A DNA stretch of 64,000 bases from Microlunatus sp. Gsoil 973 (GCF_009707365.1 NZ_CP046122.1:1736001-1800000); one strand, 5' to 3'. Shown: positions 27,766 to 36,065, numbered from the stretch's first letter. Program-made: numbers and translations. The notes: generated from the letters alone by a model not told the origin.

Positions 27766-28686
27766 TCATGCCGCCCAGCGCAGCGCGAACGCGTCCCTGC
27801 GGCGCGCCAGGTCGATCAAGGTGTCCCGGGTGGCAGCCGGCAACGGCTGGAACGGGGCACGGGTCCGGTCACTGGTGATCACCCCTCCCGCGGCCAGGAC
27901 GGCCTTGGCCGCAGCCAGACCGCATTGCCGGTTCTCGTAGTGCAGCAGTGGAAGCAGCCGTTCCCATTCTTCCTCGGCACCCCAGCTGTCGCCTGCCGTC
28001 CAGCGGCGCATGATCGACACCAGTTCTGCGGCGGCCAGCACGCTGCTCATCGTCCCGACAGCACCGGCCCGCAGGTCGGGAATCAGCGTGACCGCCTCCT
28101 CGCCGTCGAAGATCCCCGGCAGGGCCTCGGACCATTCGGCCAGTGCGCCGATCTTCGCTGCGGCCTGGGGCACCTCGATCTTCGCGTACCGGACGGTGTC
28201 GATCTTGGTCGCCAGGTCGCCGATCAGTTCGACCGGCAATGCTGTCGGACTCATCGGTGCGTCCTGGATCATGATCGGGATCTGCACCTCGTCCGCGATC
28301 CGGTGGAAGTAGTCGAGAACCGCGCCCGGTCCGACGCGCAGCGTTGCACCGAAGAACGGTGGCATCAACATCACCAGGTCGGCACCGCGTTCGGCGGCCT
28401 GGGCACAGCGATCCGCGGCGATCCGGGCGCTGTAATGGCTGGTGGTCACGCAGACCGGAACCCGACCGGCAACATGGTCAAGCACCGTCTCCAGGACGAC
28501 GTCCCGTTCGTCGTCGGTGAGTGAGAACTGCTCGGAGTAGTTGGCGAGGATGCAGATGCCGGCGACGCCGGAATCGATCAGGTAGTCACAGACCCGGCGC
28601 AGACCGGCCACGTCGAGTTCCTCGTCGTCGGTGAAGACCGTCGGCGCGACCGGCAGCACGCCGGTGAGCACATCAGGTCCTGTCAC
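27766..28686 (-). CDS. dihydrodipicolinate synthase/KDG aldolase family lyase
   Basis: I place the start at GTG 28686 (GAGG three bases upstream). The 306-residue length then matches the family and upstream in-frame sequence is non-coding. The TIM-barrel class I aldolase features are a Schiff-base Lys in YAKIEVPQAA and the TTSHYSARIAADRC segment. The usual PxYY motif region reads MPPFFGAT, so the conserved catalytic Tyr is replaced by Phe. With the adjacent UxaA-type dehydratase, a 2-keto-3-deoxy sugar acid is a plausible substrate; DapA function in lysine synthesis is less likely. Confidence 0.82.
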   Translation of the reverse strand: MTGPDVLTGVLPVAPTVFTDDEELDVAGLRRVCDYLIDSGVAGICILANYSEQFSLTDDERDVVLETVLDHVAGRVPVCVTTSHYSARIAADRCAQAAERGADLVMLMPPFFGATLRVGPGAVLDYFHRIADEVQIPIMIQDAPMSPTALPVELIGDLATKIDTVRYAKIEVPQAAAKIGALAEWSEALPGIFDGEEAVTLIPDLRAGAVGTMSSVLAAAELVSIMRRWTAGDSWGAEEEWERLLPLLHYENRQCGLAAAKAVLAAGGVITSDRTRAPFQPLPAATRDTLIDLARRRDAFALRWAA

Positions 28687-28795
28687 AACCTCGAGCCTAC
28701 TGCGCGGGTTCGGGTGGCTTCCGGCGAGGTTGTCATCCCGTCGGCTGTGCACCAGAGGGGTTGTGACCGGCTTCGCCACGGGTAACGATGGCCGT

Positions 28796-29206
28796 GTGAC
28801 CGATGCACTGCCGGGGAGTATTCGTAGGCTCAGCGAGGAAGAGTGTTGGGAGTTGGTCGACGCCGCAACGGTCGGCCGCGTCGGGTTCGTGGCCGACGGC
28901 GACGTCAAGATCATCCCGATCAACTACATGGTCGACGTCGACGTGATCATCCGCACCCTCCCGGACGGGATCATCGCCAAGGTGGCCGGGACCAGGGTGA
29001 CCTTCGAGGTGGACTACCACAGCCCGGAGGGTGCCGGGTGGAGCGTACTGATGCACGGCCCGTTGAAGGCCCTTCCCGAGGACGAGGCCGTCATGGTGGA
29101 ACGCTGGAACCGGGTACTGCCCTGGGCGGGTGGCAATCGGAGCCTGTTCCTGTCTTTCACCCCCGACAGCATCGACGGTCGCCGCGTCGCTCGCCACCGC
29201 AACTGA
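28796..29206 (+). CDS. pyridoxamine 5'-phosphate oxidase-family flavin protein
   Basis: The 136-residue protein has a split-barrel PNPOx-like fold: LSEEECWELVDAATVGRVGFV at the N-terminus and PINYMVDVDVIIRT, typical of actinobacterial F420/FMN-binding 'pyridoxamine 5'-phosphate oxidase family' proteins. GTG 28796 is chosen because the family signature follows shortly after it. GTG 28763 behind AGAGGGG is an alternative that adds 11 residues. The gene is divergent from the DHDPS-like gene across a ~110-bp promoter region. The substrate is unknown. Confidence 0.8.
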   Translation: MTDALPGSIRRLSEEECWELVDAATVGRVGFVADGDVKIIPINYMVDVDVIIRTLPDGIIAKVAGTRVTFEVDYHSPEGAGWSVLMHGPLKALPEDEAVMVERWNRVLPWAGGNRSLFLSFTPDSIDGRRVARHRN

Positions 29207-29250
29207 CCGGCGTACCTGCCAGACTCCCGACCGACCAACCGCCCTCGTCG

Positions 29251-29617
29251 CACCAGTTCCTCGACTCCGCACCAGTTCGCCCGTCTCGCACCAGTTCGCC
29301 GATCCCGCACCAGTTCGCCCGTCCCGCACCAGTTGGCCCGTCCCGCACCAGTTGGCCCGTCCCGCACCAGTTGCAGCGGGTGCGCCGTCGAGTAACTGGT
29401 GCGCCGTCGAGTAAGTGGAGCGGGAACGAGTAAGTGGAGCGGGAACGAGTAAGTGGAGCGGGAACGAGTAAGTACTGCGGGAACGAGTAAGTGCGGCGGG
29501 AACGAGTAAGTGCTGCGGGAACGAGTAAGTGCTGCGGGAACGACCAACTGAGGCGGGATCGACCAACTGAGGCGGGACCGACCAACGGAGGCGGGACCGA
29601 CCAACTCGTGCCAGACC
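29251..29617. repeat. 19-bp tandem repeat array, two arms in opposite orientation
   Basis: The left arm has seven units starting CACCAGTT at 29251, 29270, 29289, 29308, 29327, 29346 and 29365, exactly 19 bp apart (for example CACCAGTTCGCCCGTCCCG). The right arm has units starting GAGTAA at 29390, 29409, 29428, 29447, 29466, 29485, 29504 and 29523, then GACCAAC at 29542, 29561, 29580 and 29599, again exactly 19 bp apart (GAGTAAGTGCTGCGGGAAC). Read on one strand, both arms fit GCGGGANCGNNYAASTGNN. The arms meet at a 10-bp inverted repeat. No cas genes or unique spacers are present. Function is unknown. Confidence 0.93.
29363..29403. repeat. inverted repeat at the centre of the 19-bp array
   Basis: CGCACCAGTT at 29363-29372 is the exact reverse complement of AACTGGTGCG at 29394-29403, separated by 21 bp. 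It marks the point where the array changes orientation and could form a hairpin or cruciform. Confidence 0.85.
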
Positions 29618-29632
29618 GATCAGCCACCTCAG

Positions 29633-30457
29633 TCATCGGAACCGGCGGTTGCGGTAGGCGCGCGGGCTGAGGCCGTACCAGCGCCGAAAGCGGGTGGAGA
29701 AGTACAGCGGATCGGAGAAGCCGACCTGCGCAGAGATCTCGCCGATCGGCCGGGCGTCCAGGTCAAGCAGCCGCGCGGCCGACTCCAACCGCCGCCGCTC
29801 GACGAACTGCTGGGGGCTGATGCCTAGCTGCGACCGGAAGAGGTGCGCGAAGCGCGAGGACGACAGGTTGCAGGCGGCGGCAAGGCGGGTGACGCCCAGC
29901 TCACCGGCGAGGTCGCCGCTGATCAGGTCAAGGGCGGTCTGCAACCGGGGATCGGTCGCGGGCGCCTCCGGATGCTGGGTGTCGCAGAGCAGTAGGGCTG
30001 TCTCGAGGGCGTTCACGGCCAAGAGTTCGCGGTTGCGGGTCGTGCCCGCGTCGTGGCGCACGCAGTCCCGGAGTGCGCTGGTGATCCGGTCCGCGATGGT
30101 CGGTTCGGTGCGGAGTTGTCCGATGCCCTCGGCCGCCTCGGGCCAGACCAGCAGCGGCTGCCAATCGGGGCGTGGATGGAAGTGCACGTAGAGGAAGTGC
30201 CAGTGCTCCAGTCGCGGCTCGACGCCGTAGTCGTGCCGGGTCGCCGGACGAACCAGCGTCGTGGTTCCGGGCAGTGCCCGGACATCGGCTCCCTGGGTGC
30301 CGAACCGGCCCTCCCCGTCGAGGGTGTGCAGCAACAGCCAGTCGGTGGTGCCACGGCTGCGATAGGTGGCATAGCCCGACCCGACGTCGAACTCCCCCGC
30401 GACCAGCCGGGCCACCGTCGGCGTGAACGATTCCGTAGCAGGATCACGAAGGTTCAC
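29633..30457 (-). CDS. AraC-family transcriptional regulator
   Basis: The 274-residue protein has an N-terminal AraC-type cupin sensor domain (residues ~15-150, RHDYGVEPRLEHWHFLYVHF). A C-terminal pair of helix-turn-helix motifs follows: GVTRLAAACNLSSSRFAHLFRSQLGISPQQFVERRRLESAARLL as the first, and IGEISAQVGFSDPLYFSTRFRRWYGLSPRAYR as the second. It starts at GTG 30457 and is divergent from the PhyH dioxygenase gene, which it most likely controls through the short shared promoter region. The effector is probably a small sugar-like or related compound; this is inferred from the family. Confidence 0.9.
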   Translation of the reverse strand: MNLRDPATESFTPTVARLVAGEFDVGSGYATYRSRGTTDWLLLHTLDGEGRFGTQGADVRALPGTTTLVRPATRHDYGVEPRLEHWHFLYVHFHPRPDWQPLLVWPEAAEGIGQLRTEPTIADRITSALRDCVRHDAGTTRNRELLAVNALETALLLCDTQHPEAPATDPRLQTALDLISGDLAGELGVTRLAAACNLSSSRFAHLFRSQLGISPQQFVERRRLESAARLLDLDARPIGEISAQVGFSDPLYFSTRFRRWYGLSPRAYRNRRFR

Positions 30458-30466
30458 AGAGACATA

Positions 30467-30476
30467 CGCTATAGCG
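30467..30476. promoter_or_regulatory. palindrome in the AraC/PhyH divergent promoter
   Basis: CGCTATAGCG is a perfect 10-bp palindrome lying 10 bp upstream of the AraC-type start and 31 bp upstream of the PhyH start, within a 49-bp intergenic region. It could be a regulator half-site or a divergent -10 element. No binding evidence exists. Confidence 0.35.
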
Positions 30477-30506
30477 ATCCATGATCACCGGCGGCAGGCT
30501 GGTTTC

Positions 30507-31355
30507 ATGACGACCTCCAGTGACACCGGTACGCGGACGCCCGGCATCACCGTCAGCAGCCCGGAGACGACCGATCTGAGGGCGGGCTACGACAAGGATG
30601 GAGTTGTTCAGGTCCCAAACCTGTTGAGCGCGACCGAGGTGGCCACGATCCGCGCCGCCTTCATGGACCGGGTGGCCGTTGACCACTCACTGGCGATCAA
30701 CGACGGTGTGCCCGAGGACGACGTCCTGGCCCGGTTCCCCCGGTTCGTCCATCCGCACCGCCGGCCGGATCTCGAGGTCGGCAAGCTCGCGCTGGATTAC
30801 CTGCTGGATCCGCGGATCTTCGGGATCGTCACCACGCTGATCGGGCCGCCCCTTGGCGCCCAGTCGATGTTCTACTTCAAGCCTCCCGGCGCCCGCGGCC
30901 AGGCGCTGCACCAGGACAACACCTTCCTGCGCGCCCACCCGGAGACCTGCATCGCGGCCTGGATCGCGATCGACGACGTCGACGCCGACAACGGTGGGCT
31001 GGCCATCGTCCCGGGCTCTCACCGCACCGAGTTGGTCTGCCCGGAACCGGCCGACCTGGGCGAGTCCTTCACCAACGCCCAGGTGCCCGTCCCCGACGGG
31101 CTGTCCACCGTGCAGACGGTCATGAAAGCCGGCGATGTGCTGTTCTTCCACGGGAGCGTGGTGCACGGCTCCCGATCGAACACCAGTCAAGATCGTTTCC
31201 GGCGGTCGCTGATCTTTCACTACATCCCCGAATCGAGTGTGGAGATCGCCGCCTTCTACCACCCGCTGGTCCATCCCGACCGGCGCGACGTGTTCATCGC
31301 CGAGGCGACCGGCGGCGGTCCGTGCGGAGACCTGCTCGACGGGATGGACGCCTGA
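30507..31355 (+). CDS. phytanoyl-CoA dioxygenase (PhyH) family protein
   Basis: The start at ATG 30507 is the only one that follows the divergent promoter. The 282-residue protein is a non-heme Fe(II)/2-oxoglutarate oxygenase of the PhyH fold. It has the HxD facial-triad motif in ALHQDNTFLRAHP (near residue 135) and the distal His in HGSVVHGSRSNTS, followed by the 2-oxoglutarate-binding Arg region DRFRRSLIFHY. AraC-controlled PhyH genes in actinobacteria often serve sugar- or secondary-metabolite use; the substrate is unknown. Confidence 0.88.
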   Translation: MTTSSDTGTRTPGITVSSPETTDLRAGYDKDGVVQVPNLLSATEVATIRAAFMDRVAVDHSLAINDGVPEDDVLARFPRFVHPHRRPDLEVGKLALDYLLDPRIFGIVTTLIGPPLGAQSMFYFKPPGARGQALHQDNTFLRAHPETCIAAWIAIDDVDADNGGLAIVPGSHRTELVCPEPADLGESFTNAQVPVPDGLSTVQTVMKAGDVLFFHGSVVHGSRSNTSQDRFRRSLIFHYIPESSVEIAAFYHPLVHPDRRDVFIAEATGGGPCGDLLDGMDA

Positions 31356-31376
31356 GTCGCTCAGCGTGTCCGGACC

Positions 31377-32018
31377 TCACCCGAGCATGCCGAAGACCAG
31401 ATTGATCGCCGTCGCCAGGATCGCCACCCCGAACACGTAGGAGAACAGGGTCTGGCGCAAGACGACCACCCGGATCGCACGGCTGGAGACTGCAGTGTCC
31501 GAGACCTGGTAGGTCATGCCCAGGTTGTAACTGAAGTAGAAGAAGTCCTGATAGCACGGCGCGACCTCGGTGTTGAAGTCGATGCCGCCGCCCTCGGCGT
31601 AGAAGACGTAGGCGTACCGGACCGCGTACATCAGGTGCATGGTGGCCCAGCTCATGAAGACACCGGTCAGCGCGATCGCTGCGGCGATGATCCGGGTCGC
31701 CGACGAGCCGACCGTCAGCAGGACCACGATCGCCGCCAATCCACCGAGGGCGACGCCGACGACAACCACCTCGTCGACACCGGGCCGGAAGTCCTCCCGG
31801 CGGGCGTGACTGCGGGTGGCCGCTGCGTCCATCGGCCACAACGACAACCAGCCGGACCCGACGAAGGCGGTCTCTCCGGCCGCGATTCCGGTCAGCACAC
31901 CGAGCGGTACGCCGACCAGTGCTCCGACCACGGTCCCGGTGAGGAGCCCGAGGAGGACGGCGACCACCAATCGCAGCAGCGCCGACGACCGGAACGCCTC
32001 GCCCACAGCGGAGCTCAC
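31377..32018 (-). CDS. DUF1345 family membrane protein
   Basis: GTG 32018 has CAGGAG six bases upstream; further upstream in-frame sequence is non-coding and antisense to the divergent gene. The 213-residue protein has four to five membrane segments. The C-terminal DUF1345 hallmark is present: [21 protein letters not shown] and [18 protein letters not shown]. Its function is unknown; related proteins are small-ion-channel-like. It is divergent from the YihY gene. Confidence 0.85.
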   Translation of the reverse strand: MSSAVGEAFRSSALLRLVVAVLLGLLTGTVVGALVGVPLGVLTGIAAGETAFVGSGWLSLWPMDAAATRSHARREDFRPGVDEVVVVGVALGGLAAIVVLLTVGSSATRIIAAAIALTGVFMSWATMHLMYAVRYAYVFYAEGGGIDFNTEVAPCYQDFFYFSYNLGMTYQVSDTAVSSRAIRVVVLRQTLFSYVFGVAILATAINLVFGMLG

Positions 32019-32130
32019 GGCTCCTGATCGTAGTCGCGGCCGGTCGCCGGCAGCGGCAACACTCTGCGTTCGACCCGGCCTGAATGGGTAAGTGCACCGC
32101 TCGACGTGGCCGACTGCAGGAGGAGGTGCC

Positions 32131-33114
32131 GTGTCGAACCAGAGACTGGCTGAGGTGCCCGGTGAGCAGGCAACCCGCCCACAGGACATCCCGAAACGCG
32201 GCTGGTTCCAGATCGCCAAGCGAGGCTGGAAGGAATCCAAGGCAGACCAGGTTCCGCTGCTGGCGGCAGGAGTGGCGTTCTACGCATTCCTCTCGCTGTT
32301 CCCGGCGCTGATCGCGCTGGTGTTGATCTACGGTCTGGTGGCCGACCCGGCGCAGATCGCCAACGACGCCAATCAGTTGACCAGCGCGTTCCCCGGTCAG
32401 GTCCGGCAGTTGATCACCAAGCAGTTGACGATGGTCTCCACGCACAACCAGGGTGCCGGGATCGGGTTCGTGGCGTCGATCCTGATCGCGTTGTGGAGCG
32501 CCTCCGGCGGCACCAGCAATCTGATCACCGCGATCAGTACGGCCTACGACGAGGAGGAGAAGCGATCCTTCATCAAGAAGCGGGCGCTGGCCCTGGTGCT
32601 CACCCTGGGCGCGATCATCTTCATGATCATCGTGCTATTCCTGGTCGCCGCGCTGCCTGCGGTCCTGCAACTGTTCAACAACGCCGTCGTCAGGTTCCTG
32701 CTTCAGGTGGTGCGCTGGGCTCTGCTGGTCGTATTGGTCGTCGGCGCACTCGCCGTTCTCTACCGGGTCGCACCCGACCGTGACGCCCCGAAGATGAAAT
32801 GGGTGTCGGTCGGCGCGGTGATCGCAACACTGTTGTGGATCGTCGCCTCGGTCGGCTTCTCCGTCTACGTCGCGAACTTCGGCAACTACGCCAAGACGTA
32901 CGGAGCACTGGCCGGCATCGTCGTCCTGCTGTTCTGGTTGTGGATCACCAGCTACGCCATTCTGCTCGGCGCCGAGATCAACGCCGAGGCCGAGCAACAG
33001 ACCGTCGCCGACACCACGCGCGGCGAGCCGCAGCCGCTGGGCAGCCGCGACGCCGTCAAGGCCGATTCGGCCCCGCCCGAGACGTCGGCTTCACGCTCGC
33101 GATCGAAGGAGTAA
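32131..33114 (+). CDS. YihY/BrkB family inner-membrane protein
   Basis: GTG 32131 sits directly after AGGAGGTGCC, a near-perfect Shine-Dalgarno. The 327-residue protein has six membrane spans. The family signature includes [21 protein letters not shown] near residue 42, [20 protein letters not shown], and the late [19 protein letters not shown] and AEINAE segments. Its function is unsettled (formerly annotated as ribonuclease BN, which it is not). It leads a small operon with a holin-like and a DUF3618 gene. Confidence 0.9.
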   Translation: MSNQRLAEVPGEQATRPQDIPKRGWFQIAKRGWKESKADQVPLLAAGVAFYAFLSLFPALIALVLIYGLVADPAQIANDANQLTSAFPGQVRQLITKQLTMVSTHNQGAGIGFVASILIALWSASGGTSNLITAISTAYDEEEKRSFIKKRALALVLTLGAIIFMIIVLFLVAALPAVLQLFNNAVVRFLLQVVRWALLVVLVVGALAVLYRVAPDRDAPKMKWVSVGAVIATLLWIVASVGFSVYVANFGNYAKTYGALAGIVVLLFWLWITSYAILLGAEINAEAEQQTVADTTRGEPQPLGSRDAVKADSAPPETSASRSRSKE

Positions 33115-33117
33115 CTC

Positions 33118-33588
33118 ATGTCAGACCGACCATCAGACCGACCATCAGACCGACCATCAGACCGACCATCGGATCGGCTGGAACCTCGACACCGGACCGA
33201 CCCTGCCGAGACGTCGCTGCGCGATCTCGTCCGGCAGATGTCGGAGGACTCCAGCCGGCTGATCCGCTCCGAGTTCAAGCTGGCCCAGGCCGAGATGACC
33301 GAGAAGGCCAAGGGGATGGGTGCGGGGATCGGTGGCTTCAGCGCCGCAGGCCTGCTGGCCTTCTTCGGCTTCGGCGTGTTGCTTGCTGCCGCGGTCCTCG
33401 GGCTGGCCACCGCATTGCCCGCCTGGCTGGCCGCGGTGATCGTCGGGGTCGCGTTGATCGCGATCGCCGGCATCGCGGCGTTGGTGGCCCGGCGCAAGGT
33501 CGCGGAGGCGTCCCCGCCGGTGCCGGAACGCACCATCGAGACCGTCAAAGAGGACGTCCAGGAGATCAAGGAAAGGGCGAAGTCATGA
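33118..33588 (+). CDS. holin superfamily 3 (DUF1469/PF07332) membrane protein
   Basis: The 156-residue protein starts 4 bp after the YihY stop. The N-terminus consists of four SDRP repeats encoded by a 12-bp tandem repeat. SLRDLVRQMSEDSSRLIRSE and an amphipathic KLAQAEMTEKAKGMGAG segment follow. Two membrane helices form a hairpin (residues ~72-125). Despite the name, these are chromosomal actinobacterial envelope proteins of unknown role. They commonly pair with DUF3618 proteins, as here. Confidence 0.87.
   Translation: MSDRPSDRPSDRPSDRPSDRLEPRHRTDPAETSLRDLVRQMSEDSSRLIRSEFKLAQAEMTEKAKGMGAGIGGFSAAGLLAFFGFGVLLAAAVLGLATALPAWLAAVIVGVALIAIAGIAALVARRKVAEASPPVPERTIETVKEDVQEIKERAKS
33121..33168 (+). 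repeat. 12-bp in-frame microsatellite (four copies)
   Basis: TCAGACCGACCA occurs four times in a row inside the 5' end of the holin-like gene, encoding (SDRP)x4. Each copy keeps the reading frame, so gain or loss would only change tail length. Confidence 0.9.
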
Positions 33589-33902
33589 GTACCATCCCCC
33601 AGCCGCCCGAGCCCGGCAAGGGCGCCAGTCGCGAAGACATCGAAGCAGACATCGACGCCACCCGTGACCGGCTGGCCGACGACGTCGCCGCGCTGGCCGA
33701 CAAGGTCAACGTCCCCGGACACGTCAAGGCCAGGATCGACCAGACCCGCGGCAATGTCGGCCAAGCGGCCAGACACGCCAGGCGGCAGGCGACGCAGAGG
33801 GCCCGGACGCTCCCCAGAAGTGCCCAACTTGCCATCCCCGGGGCGCTGGCGACGTTGGGACTGATCCTGATCATCGTCGGCCGCAGGCGTCGCGCCCGCT
33901 GA
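33585..33902 (+). CDS. DUF3618 domain protein
   Basis: The 105-residue protein overlaps the preceding stop by ATGA. It has the DUF3618 N-terminal motif REDIEADIDATRDRLADDVAALADKVN, a basic amphipathic middle and one C-terminal membrane helix (residues ~80-98) ending in a positively charged tail. It is a tail-anchored envelope protein, typically co-encoded with holin-superfamily-3 proteins. Its function is unknown. Confidence 0.87.
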   Translation: MSTIPQPPEPGKGASREDIEADIDATRDRLADDVAALADKVNVPGHVKARIDQTRGNVGQAARHARRQATQRARTLPRSAQLAIPGALATLGLILIIVGRRRRAR

Positions 33903-33906
33903 CGTT

Positions 33907-33936
33907 CTGGTGGCGCTGCGCGACGTTCCACCAGAC
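33907..33936. terminator. candidate bidirectional terminator
   Basis: TCTGGTGG at 33907-33914 pairs with CCACCAGA at 33929-33936 around a 14-nt loop, in the 53-bp gap between the convergent DUF3618 and acyl-CoA dehydrogenase genes. Confidence 0.5.
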
Positions 33937-33955
33937 CGACCAGGGCGCCGGAGGC

Positions 33956-35587
33956 TCAGGTGCGGGCGACGATCTGCTGCAGATCGATGCCGGGCGGCAG
34001 CGTGCCGTACTCCAGTCCGCGTTCCGGGGACAGTCGGCTGCGGATGAAGGCGTCGGCCAGGTTGCCGGACGACTCGCGCAGCAGGAGCGACGCCTGCAGC
34101 GCCAGGGCCATGGACTCCACGACTCTTCGGGCCACGCGGGGGCCGTCGGCGGGATCGGCCCTGACCTGATCGAGCAGGGCGTACATCGACTTCAGCTGCT
34201 CATCGAAGCCGGGGTGCTCCCCCGCCGCCAGTCCGACCTCCCGACCGAATGCCTCGACGGTCTCGGGCTGCCGCATCATCGCCCGCAGCACATCCAGGGC
34301 GATCACGTTGCCCGAACCCTCCCAGATAGCCATCACCGGTTGCTCCCGGTAGCGCCTGGCCAACGGGAACTGCTCGGTGTAGCCGTTGCCGCCCAGACAT
34401 TCCAGCGCCTCGTACGCATGCTGCGGGCCGCGCTTGCACACCCAGTACTTCGCGACCGCGGTAGCCAACCGGCCGAACGCCGCCGACTCGTCCGAAGCAT
34501 CGGTGTCGTCAGAACAGGCGGCGAGCCGGATGCCGGTCCAGGTGGCTGCCTCGGCCTCGAGGTGCAGATCCGCGAGCACGGCTGTCATCGCGGGTTGGTC
34601 GATCAGCAGCCGGCCGAAGGCTTGCCGGTGACGAACGTGCCAGACGGCCTCCGCAACGGACTGCCGCATCCCGGCCGCGGATCCGAGGATGCAGTCCAGC
34701 CGAGTCTGGTTGACCATCTCGATGATCGCCCGGACACCGCGACCTGGCTCGCCGACGAGCCTGCCGACCGCGTGATCGAGTTCGATCTCGCTGGAGGCGT
34801 TCGACTTGTTGCCCAGCTTGTCCTTGAGCCGTTGGATGAAGAAGTTGTTCGCAGCTCCGCCGGGCAACCGGCGCGGTACGAGGAAGCACGAGAGACCAGG
34901 CTCGGTCTGGGCCAGCACCAGGAACGCGTCGGACTGCGGCGCCGAGCAGAACCACTTGTGTCCGGTCAGCAGCCATGTGCCGTCGTCGGCTTCCGTTGCC
35001 GTGGTCGTGTTGGCCCGAACATCGGAGCCACCCTGCTTCTCGGTCATCGCCATGCCGAAGACCGCCGATGTCTTGGTGGCAGGTTCGCGCAGCTCGGGAT
35101 CGTATCGGCGGGAGTAGACCCGCGGCAGCCACTCCTCGGCCAGCGCGGGAGTGAGCCGGAGCGACGGGACCACGGCGTGAGTCATGCTGACCGGGCAGGC
35201 GTGTCCGGGTTCCACCTGGGCGAACAGCATGAAGGTGGCCGCCCGGGCAACATGCGCCCCGGGTCGAGGGTCAGCCCAACAACTGGTGTGCGCGCCGCGC
35301 GCGACGGCCTCACCGAAGATCCGGTGGTAGGCGGGATGGAAGTCGACGGCGTCGATCCGGTTGCCCCATCGGTCGTGGCTGGAGAAAATCGGCGGGTTGG
35401 TGTTGGCCTGTTCGGCGTCACGTTGGAAGTCGGCACGGCCGACGGCTGCGCCGATCTCGGTCAGTTCCGGCTCGGCCCAGCCGGCGCCGTACCGGGCCAC
35501 AGCATCGACAAGCGCCGGATTGCTGGTGAATTCGTTGACGTCCGTACGTGGCGGAGCCTGGTTGAACACCTCGTGTGTCCCGGTCAT
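33956..35587 (-). CDS. aidB: AidB-type acyl-CoA dehydrogenase
   Basis: The 543-residue protein starts at ATG 35587 behind AAGAAGAGAG. It has the AidB hallmark near residue 63 (NTNPPIFSSHDRWGNRIDAV), the FAD-binding MAMTEKQGGSDVRANTT, the catalytic-region RLKDKLGNKSNAS and the late ECLGGNGYTEQ block. AidB proteins protect against alkylation damage and bind DNA in E. coli; actinobacterial members may act as acyl-CoA dehydrogenases. It is a single-gene unit convergent with the DUF3618 operon. Confidence 0.9.
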   Translation of the reverse strand: MTGTHEVFNQAPPRTDVNEFTSNPALVDAVARYGAGWAEPELTEIGAAVGRADFQRDAEQANTNPPIFSSHDRWGNRIDAVDFHPAYHRIFGEAVARGAHTSCWADPRPGAHVARAATFMLFAQVEPGHACPVSMTHAVVPSLRLTPALAEEWLPRVYSRRYDPELREPATKTSAVFGMAMTEKQGGSDVRANTTTATEADDGTWLLTGHKWFCSAPQSDAFLVLAQTEPGLSCFLVPRRLPGGAANNFFIQRLKDKLGNKSNASSEIELDHAVGRLVGEPGRGVRAIIEMVNQTRLDCILGSAAGMRQSVAEAVWHVRHRQAFGRLLIDQPAMTAVLADLHLEAEAATWTGIRLAACSDDTDASDESAAFGRLATAVAKYWVCKRGPQHAYEALECLGGNGYTEQFPLARRYREQPVMAIWEGSGNVIALDVLRAMMRQPETVEAFGREVGLAAGEHPGFDEQLKSMYALLDQVRADPADGPRVARRVVESMALALQASLLLRESSGNLADAFIRSRLSPERGLEYGTLPPGIDLQQIVART

Positions 35588-35656
35588 GGCTCTCTTCTTA
35601 CACGTACGACCGCATTACGGGTGAAGGATCGGCGACGACATCGGGCCTGGTCAGGG

Positions 35657-35729
35657 TGGGCGATACTGGATTCGAACCAGTGACCCCTTCGGTGTGAACG
35701 AAGTGCGCTAACCACTGCGCCAATCGCCC
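35657..35729 (-). tRNA. tRNA-Val (CAC)
   Basis: This is a 73-nt cloverleaf. The acceptor GGGCGAT/ATCGCCC closes with discriminator A. The anticodon stem CTTCG/CGAAG encloses loop TTCACAC, with anticodon CAC. The T-loop is GGTTCGAATCC. The CCA is not encoded. Confidence 0.95.
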
Positions 35730-35943
35730 CTGTCGGACTGCGTCACCTGCCGGTGGCGCGGTAGGAAACTGTACCGCATCCGCTTCGGCTTCCGGCAACC
35801 GAAGAGGCGTCGTGACGCCCCGGCATGATCATGGATTTCGCGTGTCGGGTGCCGGTTTGGTCTCTTGCTCCGGCTCCGCTATTGTTTCTGCTCGCGCCCG
35901 GTGAACGTCGGAGGCCGAACTCCGATAGAATCCAGCGCAGCAT

Positions 35944-36016
35944 GCGGACGTGGCTCAGTTGGTAGAGCATCACCTTGCCAAGGTGAGGGTCGCGGGTTCG
36001 AATCCCGTCGTCCGCT
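35944..36016 (+). tRNA. tRNA-Gly (GCC)
   Basis: The acceptor GCGGACG pairs with CGTCCGC. The anticodon loop TTGCCAA lies between TCACC and GGTGA, giving anticodon GCC. The T-loop is GGTTCGAATCC. It is the first of three plus-strand tRNAs. Confidence 0.95.
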
Positions 36017-36065
36017 CGGAGGGGGCCTGTCCCACTACCCCGTAGCAGGGTTGAGTCCCTGTGGT

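Larger units (their letters stand above)
29207..29632. other. convergent intergenic region of 426 bp, repeat-filled
   Basis: No gene is supported. The space between the flavin-protein stop and the AraC-type regulator stop is almost entirely the 19-bp tandem array listed separately. Apparent open frames in it are products of the repeat, which cycles through all three frames every 57 bp. Confidence 0.85.

Noticed and set aside
23797-28524. A plus-strand open frame of 1575 codons
   Set aside because: It runs antisense to the protease, UxaA-like and DHDPS-like genes, which have clear motifs, starts and Shine-Dalgarno sites. Its own translation is Arg/Gly/Pro/Asp-rich low-complexity sequence without domains, as expected from the third-codon GC bias of the genes on the other strand.
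29251-29617. CRISPR array
   Set aside because: Units are contiguous 19-mers with no unique spacers, and no cas genes are near. The ~51-60-bp array at 23205 also lacks uniform unique spacers, since its spacers are themselves repeated.
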